Assembly: GCA_021401465.1 (NCBI GenBank)
Contig: JADDMT010000014.1
Span: forward strand, 186,001-250,000
DNA length: 64,000 bases
Reading direction: 5' to 3'
From: Teratosphaeria epicoccoides
Taxonomy: Eukaryota; Ascomycota; Dothideomycetes; Mycosphaerellales; Teratosphaeriaceae
Shown here: piece after piece, positions 20,840-31,290 of the stretch
How the letters are laid out: every line of letters begins with the position of its first letter
Numbering within the stretch: the stretch's first letter is position 1
The notes under the pieces: model-generated
What the model was told of the DNA's origin: nothing
The model's input: the letters and a program-made list of their open reading frames with translations, nothing else
Database searches by the model: none
Program-made: the position numbers and the translations under genes

Positions 20840-22786
20840 ATGCCCAAGCCACGCGTGATCTACTGGTTCAGAACGGACCTCAGACTTCACGACTCGCCTG
20901 CTTTGAAAGCAGCCTTGGATCTTAAGCCGGAGGTGCTATATCCCATATGGTGTTGGGACTCCCATTATGTCTACAGGGCGCGAGTTGGATCAAACCGATG
21001 GCAATTCCTCATCGACTGCATGAACGATGTCTCGAAGAGCATTACCAAGATTAACAGCAAGAGTCGGCTTTTCGTCCTGCGAGAACCGGCTGTGACTTTA
21101 CTGCCCAAATTGTTGAAGGCATGGAAGATCACCCACTTGGTGTTCGAGAAGGACACCGATGCTTACGGCCGCGAGCGAGATGCTCAAGTCATGCAGTCTG
21201 CGAAGGAAGCCGGCGTCGAGGTCATTACCAAGTCTGGACGCACGCTGTGGGACAGCGACGAGATAGTCAAGGCGAATGGTGGCAAGCCTACCATGAGCAT
21301 CAATCAGCTGCAGCATGCTGGAGAAAAGGTTGGTGAGATTGCACCGATTGTCGAGACGCCAAAGTCATTGCCGAACCCTGGAGATCTAAAGCTGGACATT
21401 GAACAAGTGCAACCCGAGCCAAATCCAGACATGAACGCTAAATACAGGGACAACGACGAAGGGTCGTACGATGCCGGATTTGCTGGACCCAATGGTGACT
21501 TCGCGCCTCCGACGCTGAAGGAGCTTGGCATAAAGGCGGCCACGACGCCCCATCGAGGTGGCGAGAGCATCGTGCTCGCCAATCTCAGCAAGATTCTCGC
21601 AGATGAGGACTATACTGGCACATTCGAGAAGCCGAAAACATCACCAGCAGCGTTTGAGCCACAGTCGACATGCCTCACATCGCCCTACCTCCACTTCGGC
21701 GCGTTGAGCTGCCGATACTTCTATCACAAGGTCGAGGAGGTGTGTGAAAAGCGGCGAAAAGCCAAGAAGCCAGTCTCGAGTCCGCCAACTAGCTTGCATG
21801 GCCAATTGCTGTTTCGCGATATGTACTTCGCTGCCCAGGCAGCTCTCGGCTGGAGTTTCGGCCAAGGATACAACAACAGCCATTGTCGTTTCGTTCCCTG
21901 GCATCTCCCGAGCAAAGTCGACGTCAAGACGAAGCTGGTTACGGCAGAGCACGAGATCGATGACGAGGTCAAGGAGAAGGAGTTTCAGCGGTGGGCTGAA
22001 GGAAAGACTGGCTTCCCATGGATCGACGCCATCATGCGCCAGCTGAGGCAAGAAGGCTGGGTGCATCATCTTGCCAGACACTCCGTTGCTTGTTTCCTGA
22101 CAAGAGGTGGATGCTACATTCACTGGGAGCGTGGTGCCGAAGTTTTTGAAGAACTCCTCATTGACCACGAGGCGGCTTGCAATATTGGCAACTGGCAGTG
22201 GCTGAGCTGCACGGCCTTCTTTGCGCAGTTCTACAGATGCTACAGTCCTATTAGCTTTGGCAAGAAATGGGACGATAATGGTGATCTTATTCGAAGATAC
22301 GTCCCGGAGCTGAAGGACTTTCCCAAAAAGTTCATCTACGAACCACATAAAGCTCCAATTCAGGATCAGAAGAAGGCAGGAGTCGTCATCAAGGGCGATG
22401 GTACCGAGACCGAGCAAGATGGGCTGGACGTGTATCCCAAGCCAATGTTTGACTTCAACAAACAGCGTGAGATCTGTCTCCAGGGCATGAAGAACGCGTA
22501 CGACGTCGGACTGTACGGCAATGATCCAAGGGTCCTGGACGGGACCTGGAAGCAAGCTTTCGATGATCATGCTGAAGGACCCACGGACGGCAAGCAAGGT
22601 GGACCAGGTGGCTTGGCGACGTGGGAGGATGCTGAAGGAGACGAGGAGGGTCATCATGGAACTGCTTCCCCTAAGAAGCGCAGAGGCGCCAAAGGTGCAA
22701 GTGAAGGTAGTCCTAGAGGTCATAAGAGGGAAAGGAGTCAGGGTACGCTTGAGGCTAGCTTTGGCAAGAAGGCTGCCAAGAAGTGA
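20840..22786 (+). CDS. Cryptochrome/(6-4) photolyase family flavoprotein
   Basis: Blue-light flavoprotein predicted to repair (6-4) photoproducts and/or act as a photoreceptor, as for fungal CryA/PHL1-type proteins. The 648-aa intronless product starts with the photolyase Rossmann region (VIYWFRTDLRLHDSPAL). The FAD-binding domain includes FGQGYNNSHCRFVPWHLP, FPWIDAIMRQLRQEGWVHHL, ARHSVACFLTRGGCYIHWER and NIGNWQWLSCTAFFAQFYRC. The pair of histidines in HHLARH corresponds to those catalysing (6-4) repair, which favours retained repair activity. The last 100 or so residues form an extra tail rich in Lys, Arg, Gly and Ser (PKKRRGAKG, HKRERSQG) that could be a nuclear localisation signal. The family is usually about 500-600 aa, so the tail accounts for the extra length. 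Confidence 0.93.
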   Translation: MPKPRVIYWFRTDLRLHDSPALKAALDLKPEVLYPIWCWDSHYVYRARVGSNRWQFLIDCMNDVSKSITKINSKSRLFVLREPAVTLLPKLLKAWKITHLVFEKDTDAYGRERDAQVMQSAKEAGVEVITKSGRTLWDSDEIVKANGGKPTMSINQLQHAGEKVGEIAPIVETPKSLPNPGDLKLDIEQVQPEPNPDMNAKYRDNDEGSYDAGFAGPNGDFAPPTLKELGIKAATTPHRGGESIVLANLSKILADEDYTGTFEKPKTSPAAFEPQSTCLTSPYLHFGALSCRYFYHKVEEVCEKRRKAKKPVSSPPTSLHGQLLFRDMYFAAQAALGWSFGQGYNNSHCRFVPWHLPSKVDVKTKLVTAEHEIDDEVKEKEFQRWAEGKTGFPWIDAIMRQLRQEGWVHHLARHSVACFLTRGGCYIHWERGAEVFEELLIDHEAACNIGNWQWLSCTAFFAQFYRCYSPISFGKKWDDNGDLIRRYVPELKDFPKKFIYEPHKAPIQDQKKAGVVIKGDGTETEQDGLDVYPKPMFDFNKQREICLQGMKNAYDVGLYGNDPRVLDGTWKQAFDDHAEGPTDGKQGGPGGLATWEDAEGDEEGHHGTASPKKRRGAKGASEGSPRGHKRERSQGTLEASFGKKAAKK

Positions 22787-23162
22787 CTGATTTGGTTGCT
22801 TGTGGGCTCAGATGACTGCAATCGCTCCCGGTATCAGACTGGTATCATACCAGATCAAGCTTCATTGACACTGTCTTTGATCCTAGGCGTGCCTACCATC
22901 ATCATTACATAAGTGGGCCTAGCGGAATCGGTCCGTCGGTGCTTATTATATGTGACCTTGCTCCAGACCTCTCACATGCCCGCTCTCTCATGCAAGTGTG
23001 TATGACATTCTGTCGTTGCATATATCTGCAGTCCTCAACGCCTCATCTACCGTGCTCAGCAAGACGCCTCGGGGACCACAGAGACCTAGCTCAGAACCTC
23101 CGTAGGCTCCCAAACAGGCTTGGATTTATCCCAATCACCTCAATCCATCACAAAGGTTCATC
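22787..23162. other. Intergenic, promoter of the GST gene
   Basis: About 375 bp between two plus-strand genes. Nothing beyond pyrimidine-rich stretches and CA-rich sequence before the ATG. Confidence 0.5.
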
Positions 23163-23963
23163 ATGGCCTCAGGCTCGAAGAAGCAAAGAACGCACCCAAC
23201 CTACGAGCTCCTGTACCATCCCAGCATCCCTGGCCGCGGCGAGTTCATCCGCCTCGCCTTCGAAGCTGCCGGCGTACCCTACAAGGACGTCGCCAACGAG
23301 TCCAAAGACGGCTACAGCACGGTCCAAAAGATCTGCATGAATGACGGAACAGAAAGCTGCGACGGCAATCCCCCAGTGTTCTCGCCACCCGTGCTTCGTG
23401 TGCCTGGAGCAGGCAAGGACGGCAAGGCTCTAGTCATCTCCCAGACTCCTAACATCCTTCTCTACCTCGGGGACAAACTTGGGCTAGTACCCGAAGACCA
23501 CGAGAACGCCAGATTCTACGTCCACCAGATCACTCTCACAGCTCTGGATCTCAACAACGAAGTCCACGATACGCATCACCCTACCGCCGTCATGCAATAC
23601 TACGAGGACCAAAAAGCCGAAGCGCTGAAGAAGTCCAAAGACGTCCGTGAAAATCGCATCCCGAAATTCTACTCCTACTTCGAAAGGACGTTGAAAGGCA
23701 ACGAAGCTGGTCAAGGTATGTACTTGGTCGGCGATAAGCTGACGTATGCGGATTTGGCGGTGTGGCAAGTTGTGGATGGCATCAAGTTTGCTTTCCCCAA
23801 GGAGTCTGCGGCGTTGGAGAAGAAGTTTCCGCAGTTGATGGTGGCATTTTATAGGGGCATTAGAGAGGAGAAGGGGGTGAGGGAGTATTTGGGCAGTGAC
23901 AGAAGGTTGGGGTATAGTATGGGGGTGTTCAGGCATTATCCGGAATTGGACAGGCAGGAGTGA
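23163..23963 (+). CDS. Glutathione S-transferase family protein
   Basis: Predicted cytosolic enzyme conjugating glutathione to electrophiles. The 266-aa intronless product has an N-terminal thioredoxin-fold GST domain, opening with YELLYHPSIPGRGEFIRLAF and containing ISQTPNILLYLGDKLGLVP, where the residues before the Leu-Tyr-Leu helix form the glutathione-gamma-glutamyl contact. The helical C-terminal domain follows (GMYLVGDKLTYADLAVWQVV near residues 180-200, with the conserved N-capping Asp). A Tyr is available near the start of the domain as catalytic residue, which suggests a sigma/alpha-like type rather than the Ser types. It lies 376 bp downstream of the photolyase gene on the same strand; a shared stress response is possible but not shown. 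Confidence 0.88.
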   Translation: MASGSKKQRTHPTYELLYHPSIPGRGEFIRLAFEAAGVPYKDVANESKDGYSTVQKICMNDGTESCDGNPPVFSPPVLRVPGAGKDGKALVISQTPNILLYLGDKLGLVPEDHENARFYVHQITLTALDLNNEVHDTHHPTAVMQYYEDQKAEALKKSKDVRENRIPKFYSYFERTLKGNEAGQGMYLVGDKLTYADLAVWQVVDGIKFAFPKESAALEKKFPQLMVAFYRGIREEKGVREYLGSDRRLGYSMGVFRHYPELDRQE

Positions 23964-24784
23964 GGGCATCGTAGGTAGGGCCGCAGACGTACTGATATCT
24001 TTGGCGCACAGTGTATGGCGGCGAGTGGTACGAGGGTATGAGGGAGTGGAGAGCCGGAAACGCGAGCCGAGGGTATACTTAGCGTCGCTGTTCAATGGCA
24101 TGAGCACATAGATTTCGTTCGGGGTGACCCTTTGCCGGGTCGAAGGTCAATGAGGCGTTGCGTGACTAGTTTGGCTGGTGGCCATCGACATAGCGTGCAT
24201 TGCGCTTTCGAGGCCCGCCCTGATGACGCAGAATTGAGCGCAGCTTCGAGCCAATTGCGTAGCCTAATTGCAGTCATGCTGACAACAAATCATTACGATA
24301 TCCAGCATCAATGTTGCTTTGCGTCCACAGTGAGAAACAGACGAGGTCCATTGCTGCCAACGCGGCGGACCTCGCGATGCATCTTCGGAACCGCCTTCAT
24401 GATCGCAGTGGAGCATATTCGTGCACTATCGTATACTCCGGTAAGATACCCTCACCTCTGGTCGCAATCGAGAAAGATCTGTTGTCGCGAGAGGATACTG
24501 CGGCGTTTGATTTTGCCCAATCTGCCTTGCCAAAGTGAGAAGACGGCTGTAAAGTGAATCCTGGATCTGCGAAATGGAGCAGTATCCCGCATAATCACTA
24601 CAGACGTACGGCAGCGGGGACTCTGGTAGGAACGTAAGAAACGAGTCAGGCTTGGGCATGGATGACATTTCATAGCATTTCGGGGCGTCTATTGCCTGCC
24701 AGCACCCAACTAAGAACGCCGTCCCATGGCGCTCATGCACTCAAGCCAGAGCACAGAATCATGCTACAATGAATCTCGACCGCT
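23964..24784. other. Convergent intergenic region between the GST and uS3 genes
   Basis: About 820 bp of 3' flanks of two convergent genes. Frames present are short and on both strands; no RNA gene or repeat seen. Confidence 0.55.
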
Positions 24785-25722
24785 CTAGTACTCCTGAGCC
24801 GGGGCCTGGCCTTCTTGGTACTCACCCTCAGGGGCATCTTGCTGCTGTGACTGCTGAGCGGCGGCCTGAGCAGCCGCAGCCTTGGCACCGTAGTCCTGGG
24901 AGTTTGGCTGAAGGATCGGCTGCTCCTCTTTTGGCTCAATGATCGTAACAGAGTCTGGCAGACCCTTGCCACCAGCCTTCTCGCCAGATGGGTCGGAAGG
25001 TGAGGATGAAGCGCGCATAATCTTGACCTTGATACCGAGCACACCTTGCCTGAGCAGGACGTGGCGAGTGGCAGAGTCGATGAAGTCCTTGGCCGGTTGA
25101 CCAGAGTGAATCATGAAGCCGTCGGTGAACTTCATGGACTTGGCACGGGCGGCACGCAGCTTGCCGGAAACGACAACCTCGCAGCCCTTGGCGCCGGACT
25201 CCATGATGAAGCTGTGGTGTATTAGCAAGTACGGTTGACATACAATAATCGCTCAGAACATACCGGAGGACACCGTAGCACGCACGACGGACGGCAAGAC
25301 CGTTCAGGAGCTTGTAGCGGAGCGATTCGCACTGAGCAACAGCGGAGAGACCACGGGACTGGACCTTGGCGGCGTAGAGGGAGACACTGTCCGGAGGGAA
25401 GCGGAAGCGGTGGGTGATGAGGCTGGTGAGCTGCGATGTCTTGTCAATTCCGAGCCTTCTCTGCTCTCTTGTTGGGGCATCATACCTCACGAATTCTCCT
25501 GCCCTGCTCGCCGAGAACCTCCTGAGTGTGTGTTGCGCGGATGATGATGTCGGTGACGGTCGGAGTGACGCGGACCTCGACGCCGGAGTAGCCCTCCTCA
25601 GCGAGCTCGCGCTGAAAGAACTCGTTGAGCTCGGCGTAGAAGACACCGTCGGCGACGAACTTTCTGCGCTTGGAGATGTTGGTGCCGCTCAGAGCCTGAG
25701 CGGGGGCCTCGGTCTTCTGCAT
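24785..25722 (-). CDS. rps3: 40S ribosomal protein uS3 (Rps3)
   Basis: Small-subunit protein at the mRNA entry channel. Three exons on the minus strand: 25722-25486, 25430-25264 and 25211-24785. The introns are 55 bp (25431-25485, phase 0 in GRRIRE/LTSLI) and 52 bp (25212-25263, inside the Arg codon before FIMESG, with TTGCTAATAC branch). The product is 276 aa. The KH type-2 domain is recognisable ([36 protein letters not shown]), followed by [20 protein letters not shown] and the C-terminal domain ([37 protein letters not shown]). The N-terminus has about 12 residues before ISKRRKF, longer than usual; an upstream 5' UTR intron could alter it. The C-terminal tail is Gln/Ala-rich, as in other filamentous fungi. 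Confidence 0.95.
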
Positions 25723-26494
25723 CTTGGCGGTTGATTTGTGGTTGTGTCAAGCTGTGTGGACTCAAGTCAGCTGCTGTTCTCATGCTGCGTTTTGTCGTTG
25801 CGCATGCGCTTGTGCAATATTGCTGCTGCCGCTATGCCAAACAGCCGTTTCTGATCTCATACGCAATTTTGTTATTCTCCATTTCCCTGCGTTTTCCTGT
25901 CCGCGGTCAATGTGTGCCCGATCTGCGCCCATTCGAAAGCGGTCCCTCGTGCTCATCTCTAAATCTCGATACATCCAATCTTTTGCCCGTCTCCCTCTGC
26001 CTCCTTTCCCTTCCAGCATGGCCCAGCAGCAACAGCAGTGCGGGATCAGCTCACAATTGAATTATAGCTTACCGTTTGTTAATATCAACCGATGCAGGCC
26101 TGTGTGTGCGATTGCGCCGTCCGAGATTCAAGGTCGAGTAGTATCATTGAAGATTCGACAGATCGTGGGAGGTCTTGGCGGGAATTTTGACGCTAGGCGG
26201 AAAGTTGTACCGGCCGCTCTTTCCTACACGCACGCACGCTTTGATCAATTTCAACCAGCATCGTTCACAACCGCCAAAATCGCCGCTATCAGTCTCGCAT
26301 GATGATATGCCACCCTCCTACCCCTTTCTCGACTCGCACGATCGTTCATCAATCGCTCCTAGAGTGGATTTGAGATGCGATTGTCACCCGCAAACTCGTT
26401 TGCCTCGCTCGTATCACAAGACAGACGACCAGCAGCATGACCTTCAGGATGGCAGCTCAGATCCTCGCACTCATGTTTCAGCGTATATTATCAC
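25723..26494. other. Intergenic, upstream of rps3
   Basis: About 770 bp holding the rps3 promoter. The sequence is pyrimidine-rich on the plus strand (so purine-rich upstream of rps3), with no supported gene. Confidence 0.5.
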
Positions 26495-27019
26495 TCAATT
26501 CTGCACTCCATCCCCCTCCTGCTCAGCATTAACTGCGTTACGCAGATACTGATCGTCCTTCTCCCGACAAAACGCCGCAAGCGTCTTCTTAAAACTCCGA
26601 AGGCTCCTTCGGCATACCATACCCGTCTTCACCGCCCCCGCCAGTCCATCTTCAAGATGGTCCTCGCACCCTTGGAACCTTGCCACTGAGCGTCTCCCAA
26701 GGGTTTTCCCCGGAAAATGATCATCGTAATCCTTCCATTTCAGCATCAGATAATCGACATTGATACTATAACGGTGGTGCTCGCGCGCAAACCCAGCAAT
26801 CTCGAGCAAATCCTGCGCTACGCCAATTATGCGATCGCGAGCATATATCAAACCGTGCTTCAGGTCTTCTTCGCTGAAGTCGGGCTGATTGAGGAAGACT
26901 GTTCTACTGGACTCCGTGACATCGAATTTGTGGTCGCCATCGATCCAGTCTTTGAGCTTTGCGGGATCTTGCTGTCGTCGTATATCTTCGTTGACATGAC
27001 TGCTGTGCACGGGATTCAT
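26495..27019 (-). CDS. Hypothetical protein, 174 aa
   Basis: Single-exon frame with an ATG at 27019, start MNPVHSSHVNEDIRRQQ. The product is hydrophilic and charged, without a signal peptide or membrane segment. The section FSEEDLKHGLIYARDRIIGV and the following FAREHHRYSINVDYLMLKW look like amphipathic helices. I recognise no family. A short related string, DWIDG preceded by charged residues, occurs in a broken minus-strand context near 27.75 kb, hinting at a decayed paralog. Confidence is limited because the flanks are gene-poor and no intron or conservation evidence is available. Confidence 0.4.
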   Translation of the reverse strand: MNPVHSSHVNEDIRRQQDPAKLKDWIDGDHKFDVTESSRTVFLNQPDFSEEDLKHGLIYARDRIIGVAQDLLEIAGFAREHHRYSINVDYLMLKWKDYDDHFPGKTLGRRSVARFQGCEDHLEDGLAGAVKTGMVCRRSLRSFKKTLAAFCREKDDQYLRNAVNAEQEGDGVQN

Positions 27020-28188
27020 GGCCTCTCTGGCACCTTGGCTCAGCTATGTCTTAGGCATAGCATTGTGTTCGTTGCTTGCTGCCACAATCGCGGCGGACAA
27101 AGGAAAATTACGCTCTTTGGTGGACGCTTGCCTTGTGGCAGCAGTCAATCAGTCGGACTCGACCACAACCTCCGTAAGCATTACAAGCATACTGTCTAGC
27201 GGCGCACAGAAGTCAAATATAATCCATGAACCGCAGTGAAGTCCAGAAACCAGTACCAGGATCGGGCTCAATGCTTCGGATAGGCAATACGTTACCTCCA
27301 CTATCCGTGGCTCAATTGCGTCTCTTTTAGCTTTCCGTCCATCAGTATGTGGAACGCTCCGAGCTTGGGAGGATTTGTACAATGCAGATTGAACATGTTT
27401 CTCACGACTTTGGGTAATGCGGTCAGGTCAACAGTCACTCATCGGTCCAACCGGCTAGTCTGGTCGTTGCGACGGCTCATTCGGGAGCTTTGAAGTGTCA
27501 AGTGTTTGATCTAGCTCACTCAGTTTGCTCCCCATGCCACGATGTACGGATCAAGACTTCACCCCCGTGGGGTTGAAAAAGCTTGGCGAAGGGACAAGGT
27601 GGCTCCCAAGACTGCTCTACCACAGACTGCTGACATGATCTAGTGTGACAAACATCGATATCAAGGAACCTATCGTTATTGGCTGTTGAAGCACCCCTTA
27701 GCCTTCTTACAGAGTGGTCGGTTTGGTCGGGGGAAAGTCGTCATTGCCGTCGATCCAGTCTCTGAACCTGTCAAGAACTTTGGTCGCTTGATCGAAATCG
27801 TACATTGCTTGTCAAGTATGCTTGAATGTGTCAATTCAGGGCTGGCAGAAACATTATACTCTGGAACGTTGTCTTCGCTCATTGCTGCATTGGCATCTCA
27901 TTTGAATAACGTGCCACTGACCATAGAAGGTTCCTGCTTTGGGTCAGCAAGCGACAGGCTTTCATCGGAACGAGTGCAATCCCAGAGAGCTTCACAAAAT
28001 GTGAATTAATCGACCAGGGAACCGAGCTTCGTTCTTGTCCAGGACCTTCTGGCCATTTATCTCGGACCGCAGAATCACGAATGTGCATCGAAGAACTGTT
28101 TCATCAATGGATGTCATTGTGGAACACCGGTCAGTAGCCTCCGGCTCGCTCATCAGCTAATAATACATTCATAAATTTGCTTCACAGC
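27020..28188. other. Gene-poor stretch with a possible decayed paralog of the 26.5-kb gene
   Basis: Near 27727-27800 the minus strand encodes a string related to the neighbouring hypothetical protein (RDWIDGNDDF against KDWIDGDHKF), but the frame stops within a few codons and no complete gene can be built. Other frames are short. Confidence 0.35.
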
Positions 28189-29032
28189 TTATTGAGCGAG
28201 CTCAGGCTTGCCGTCGTACGACTCCTTGAAAGACGTCGTTTCCCCACTGATCTTTCCCTTAAAATCGTCCACGGAAATAGGCTTCTCGGTCGTCACGCCG
28301 TGATTCTCGGATGCTTCATATATCTTCTCGTGGACTGGCTTGGTGATGTGTGTCACAGACGGCACAACGGTCTCTGTGTCAACCGGCCACGTGTCAGCCG
28401 ATCATGAGCTTCGAATGCGATTAGGCCAGACACATACCCTTCTCGATCACCGGCTGGATCGTCTCATGCAGATGGTGGTGAACGTTCTCTCCGCCGACGG
28501 TGCCCTGTTGAGTCGTCTTGCTCAAGTCCTTCTCCTCGACTGTGTTCTCAAAGCCCGAACGTGCGGCAGCGGCCTCCTGCTTCCCTGCACCACTGTCCTT
28601 GTTGATCTCGCGGTACTCGGTCGGCTGCTGGACGTGCTCATGATCAGTGCCCTGGACCTCCCTGTCCTTCAACGGCTGAATGGTAGTGTGGTAGTGGTCC
28701 TTGTGCCTCTCCTTCTCCAGGACGGTCTGCTCTCGGTCTTCATGGTCGCGGATGACCTTCTCATGCTCAACGGCCGGAGCGATTTCTTGATCGACAGTGG
28801 TGTCGGTGGCACCAGTTTTCTTGCTGTCGTGAGTTAGCTCCTGTTGCTTGTCGAGGGATCCGCTTGCACTCTGATCGGTGTTCGTGGTGGCAGAAGTGGA
28901 TGAGCCAGATGCACTGCTTTGCGGACTGTCCTCGAATGGCTTCTGCTCGCCGTCTCGTTGACCAACCACAGGAGCAGATTTGACACCGGCGGCTGACAGG
29001 AGGTTGCTGACTGCGGTGGATGCTGCGTCCAT
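28189..29032 (-). CDS. Allergen-like / hydrophilin-like hydrophilic protein
   Basis: Two exons on the minus strand, 29032-28438 and 28373-28189, separated by a 64-bp intron (GTATGT donor; GCTGAC and TTGAC branch-like sites; ACAG acceptor) that splits a Glu codon. The product is 259 aa and very hydrophilic, rich in His, Glu, Gln, Thr and Lys, with no signal peptide. It has the repeated pattern of fungal IgE-binding allergen homologs: DHYHTTIQPLKDRE near residue 118, VHHHLHETIQPVIEKE near 190, then SVTHITKPVHEKIYE. Proteins of this kind are abundant, probably disordered, and have been linked to stress protection; the function here is inferred by resemblance only. The second exon is needed to complete the third repeat, which supports the intron. 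Confidence 0.78.
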
Positions 29033-29903
29033 GGCGTCTGCTGTTGTTGGGATCTATGGGATGCTGAAAGTTTGAATTATATGGTCAATGGGCAAGTCGT
29101 GCGATGAATGTGAAGACTGAAACATTACAGGCGAGACTCTGAACTTATCATCTGTGCACAAACCACCGTGCACCACCTTTGATGGAGAATCGATGTCATC
29201 ACTTCTTTGCGTCACATACAGATGTCGGGATAGTGTTCACCAACAGGGATGTTAGGACGAACTTGACGCTTCGATGATGTCCATTGGCAAGTGCCTGGAT
29301 ATTGTGGCTCAAAAGTGGATCTGCCTGCTAGAAACTGTGGCTCGTCGTCATGCTGTGCCGTTCAACTCCGATGATGGTGGTCCGCATGCGTGGCGCACCG
29401 CAACGAACCAGTCAGACATGCTTGTTGGCAGCCAACGAACAAAACAAACAGAATGGAAGTGTGGTCCGATGATGCTGAGCCGCATGTCCAGAAACTTGGA
29501 AAATGCTCGGCTGTTTCGCCGTCGCCGTTAGCAAATCTGATCAAATCCACGTTAGCGGGCGCCGCGGGCTTACAATAAGCCTCGAGAGGATTCAGAAGAA
29601 AGCCGTCACAGATAGCCAAAAGGCCGCACTGCCAAAGACTCTGCAATGTCCAGACCCTTATTGCAAGGATGTGCCTTCCCCCCATCTTACACGCGCAGGT
29701 GCCACACTCTCGTCTGGCTGTAGCATTTACTTGCGGACATAAGCAGCTGTCTTCGATCTTGCCGAGGATGACGCCAGAAGACCCAGTACAGATGCTTACG
29801 CGGACGAGTATCACGTGCCAGTGCAGCGCCTCCGCATAGCTTGGAAGCAATATCGCGAGAGAGATACGATATTGCAGCACCTACATGGTCGACTCATCCC
29901 ACC
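29033..29903. other. Intergenic, no gene supported
   Basis: Includes the promoter of the allergen-like gene. A cysteine-rich minus-strand frame at 29362-29880 has no ATG start and is not called. Confidence 0.45.
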
Positions 29904-30098
29904 ATGAGTGCACATGAGCTCTAGCTGCTGGATGAGGAAGAAAAGATCCTGGTCAACATGTTGCGAAAGTACTTACATCTCCGTGAGTGTTCGTATGAGA
30001 ACGACGCGTACTGGAAGGCCGTCAAACGGTCATTCAAAAGGGATACAGGACATCGGCCTTGGTGGCTGAATGAGTGGAACGAAGTCGAATACGTCTAA
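29904..30098 (+). pseudogene. Relic of a small protein with a SANT/Myb-like stretch
   Basis: From an ATG at 29904 the frame reads six codons, then a TAG at 29922, then a coherent acidic-basic helical stretch (EEEKILVNMLRKYL, NDAYWKAVKRSFKRDTGH) up to a TAA at 30096. The spacing of Trp and hydrophobic residues resembles SANT or trihelix DNA-binding domains, but no match is secure. It could also be an exon of a gene whose other exons I could not find; there are GTGAGT and GTAAG words nearby. Confidence 0.25.
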
Positions 30099-30797
30099 GC
30101 GAGTGAGGGAAGACCCTGGGTCCACTTTGACTGGGAGACGCACAAAAATTCACGGTCAGTAAGAGGAAGCGGCGACGACGCCTCGACATGATTCCAAGAA
30201 TTGTTTTCGGCGCAGGCTTTATCGATATGGTGTTTGCCAGTGTGGCCGATCGCGATGCGGACGTTGACCTTGCTCGTCGCTCGCCGCCACTTGGTCTTTG
30301 CGACTCAGGATCGAGATACGATGACGATTTGGGTGGCGAGATCTGCAGGCTGAGTAAGAGGCGCTGCTTCCAAGATCCGTGAATGAAGGCAAATTGAGGA
30401 TCTGCTACAAGCGCTCATACAGCCAACGGCTTATTCGTGGTACCAGGAGTGGTTGCTAAGGTGGCCGAGTCGCCTTCCATTCAAATCAGACACACGGCGT
30501 TGCGCCGAAATAAAGGTACGACGGACCAGTGGCTGATGCGGGATGTCTACAGATATGGACCAGCCGATACCTCTATGAATCGTCAACCACCACAACCCTT
30601 TGATTGACTTCCGTGGCGAATGCCAATACTCCTCTTGCATTAACTGCACAACTCCAGCAAGGTTGTCAACGTATTGGTGCCCACATCAGAGATGTAAGGT
30701 ACCACGGCGTGATTGTCTGCCACGCAAGCCTCGACTCGTGCATGATCCGTCCCCTAGGCACGCAGTCGAGCCGCTTGTCTGATCTCCGTTGCCATGG
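30099..30797. other. Gene-poor stretch, no gene supported
   Basis: A minus-strand frame at 30431-30649 (EEYWHSPRKSIKGLWWL) may be a further remnant of the modin-like gene whose 5' part lies at 30798-31290, but it cannot be joined to it without stops. Confidence 0.35.
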
Positions 30798-31290
30798 TCA
30801 GGCCTTCAAGCTTACTGCGACATGTGCAGCACCGCTAGAGACCTCGGCTTCTCGATTTGCATTAATATGCTGTTTGCTAGGCTGGACCGCGACCTGGTAC
30901 TGGTGCAGACTTCTTAACAACCTCACCCAGGTGACTAGGTAAGTGCCGCAAGTTTTGTTGATTGTCTCTCGCAACAGTACGCGTGGCGCCAAAGGCATGT
31001 CGTCGCCTTGATCTGTGGTTTCAAAGGCTGGTAGATCAGTACCGTTGCTCATTTGCTCCCTGGCACGAGAGCAGATCTCCAGACAAGTCATAAGGGGCAT
31101 CTCTGGCGTGCTGAAGCCAGCGCCACCACACCAGAGTGTACTACGCCTATGGCCTAACAACTGAACTCTGGCATTTGCGATATCCTTCTGCAGTTCCAGA
31201 CCATGCCTGCAGCATCTGTCCGATTGCGATGACAAGAGCAGCAAGGGAAGCAATAAGCGCTACAAGCGCCACGTCGTTGCTGAAATCCAT
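30798..31290 (-). pseudogene. Modin-like membrane protein gene, frameshifted 5' remnant
   Basis: From an ATG at 31290 the frame encodes a membrane-anchored N-terminus (VALVALIASLAALVIAIGQ) and then TAEGYRKCQSSV. This resembles the family-typical TA(D/E)GYRRCQ-S-V segment of a large fungal protein family related to modin. The frame then hits a stop. Coding continues in the next frame with FSTPEMPLM and later TYLVTWVRLLRSLHQYQ, which correspond in order to the TTPEI and VxWVxLLxSLH segments of the family, before stopping at 30798. The usual stretch between the CQ motif and TPE is shortened. No intron can reconcile the frames, so I read it as a decayed gene; its 3' half is missing or unrecognisable. 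Family identification rests on remembered motifs. Confidence 0.5.

Noticed and set aside
21641..22723. Minus-strand frame of 360 codons.
   Set aside because: It is the antisense of the photolyase gene, whose plus-strand protein matches a known family throughout.
27018..27239. Plus-strand frame of 73 codons with a signal-peptide-like N-terminus, its ATG overlapping the start codon of the minus-strand hypothetical gene.
   Set aside because: Only two cysteines, no downstream exon, and the overlapping opposite start makes coexistence unlikely.
29362..29880. Cysteine-rich minus-strand frame of 172 codons with a hydrophobic N-terminus, resembling a secreted protein.
   Set aside because: Its first codon is GTG and no in-frame ATG precedes the cysteines; no intron was found that would supply a start.
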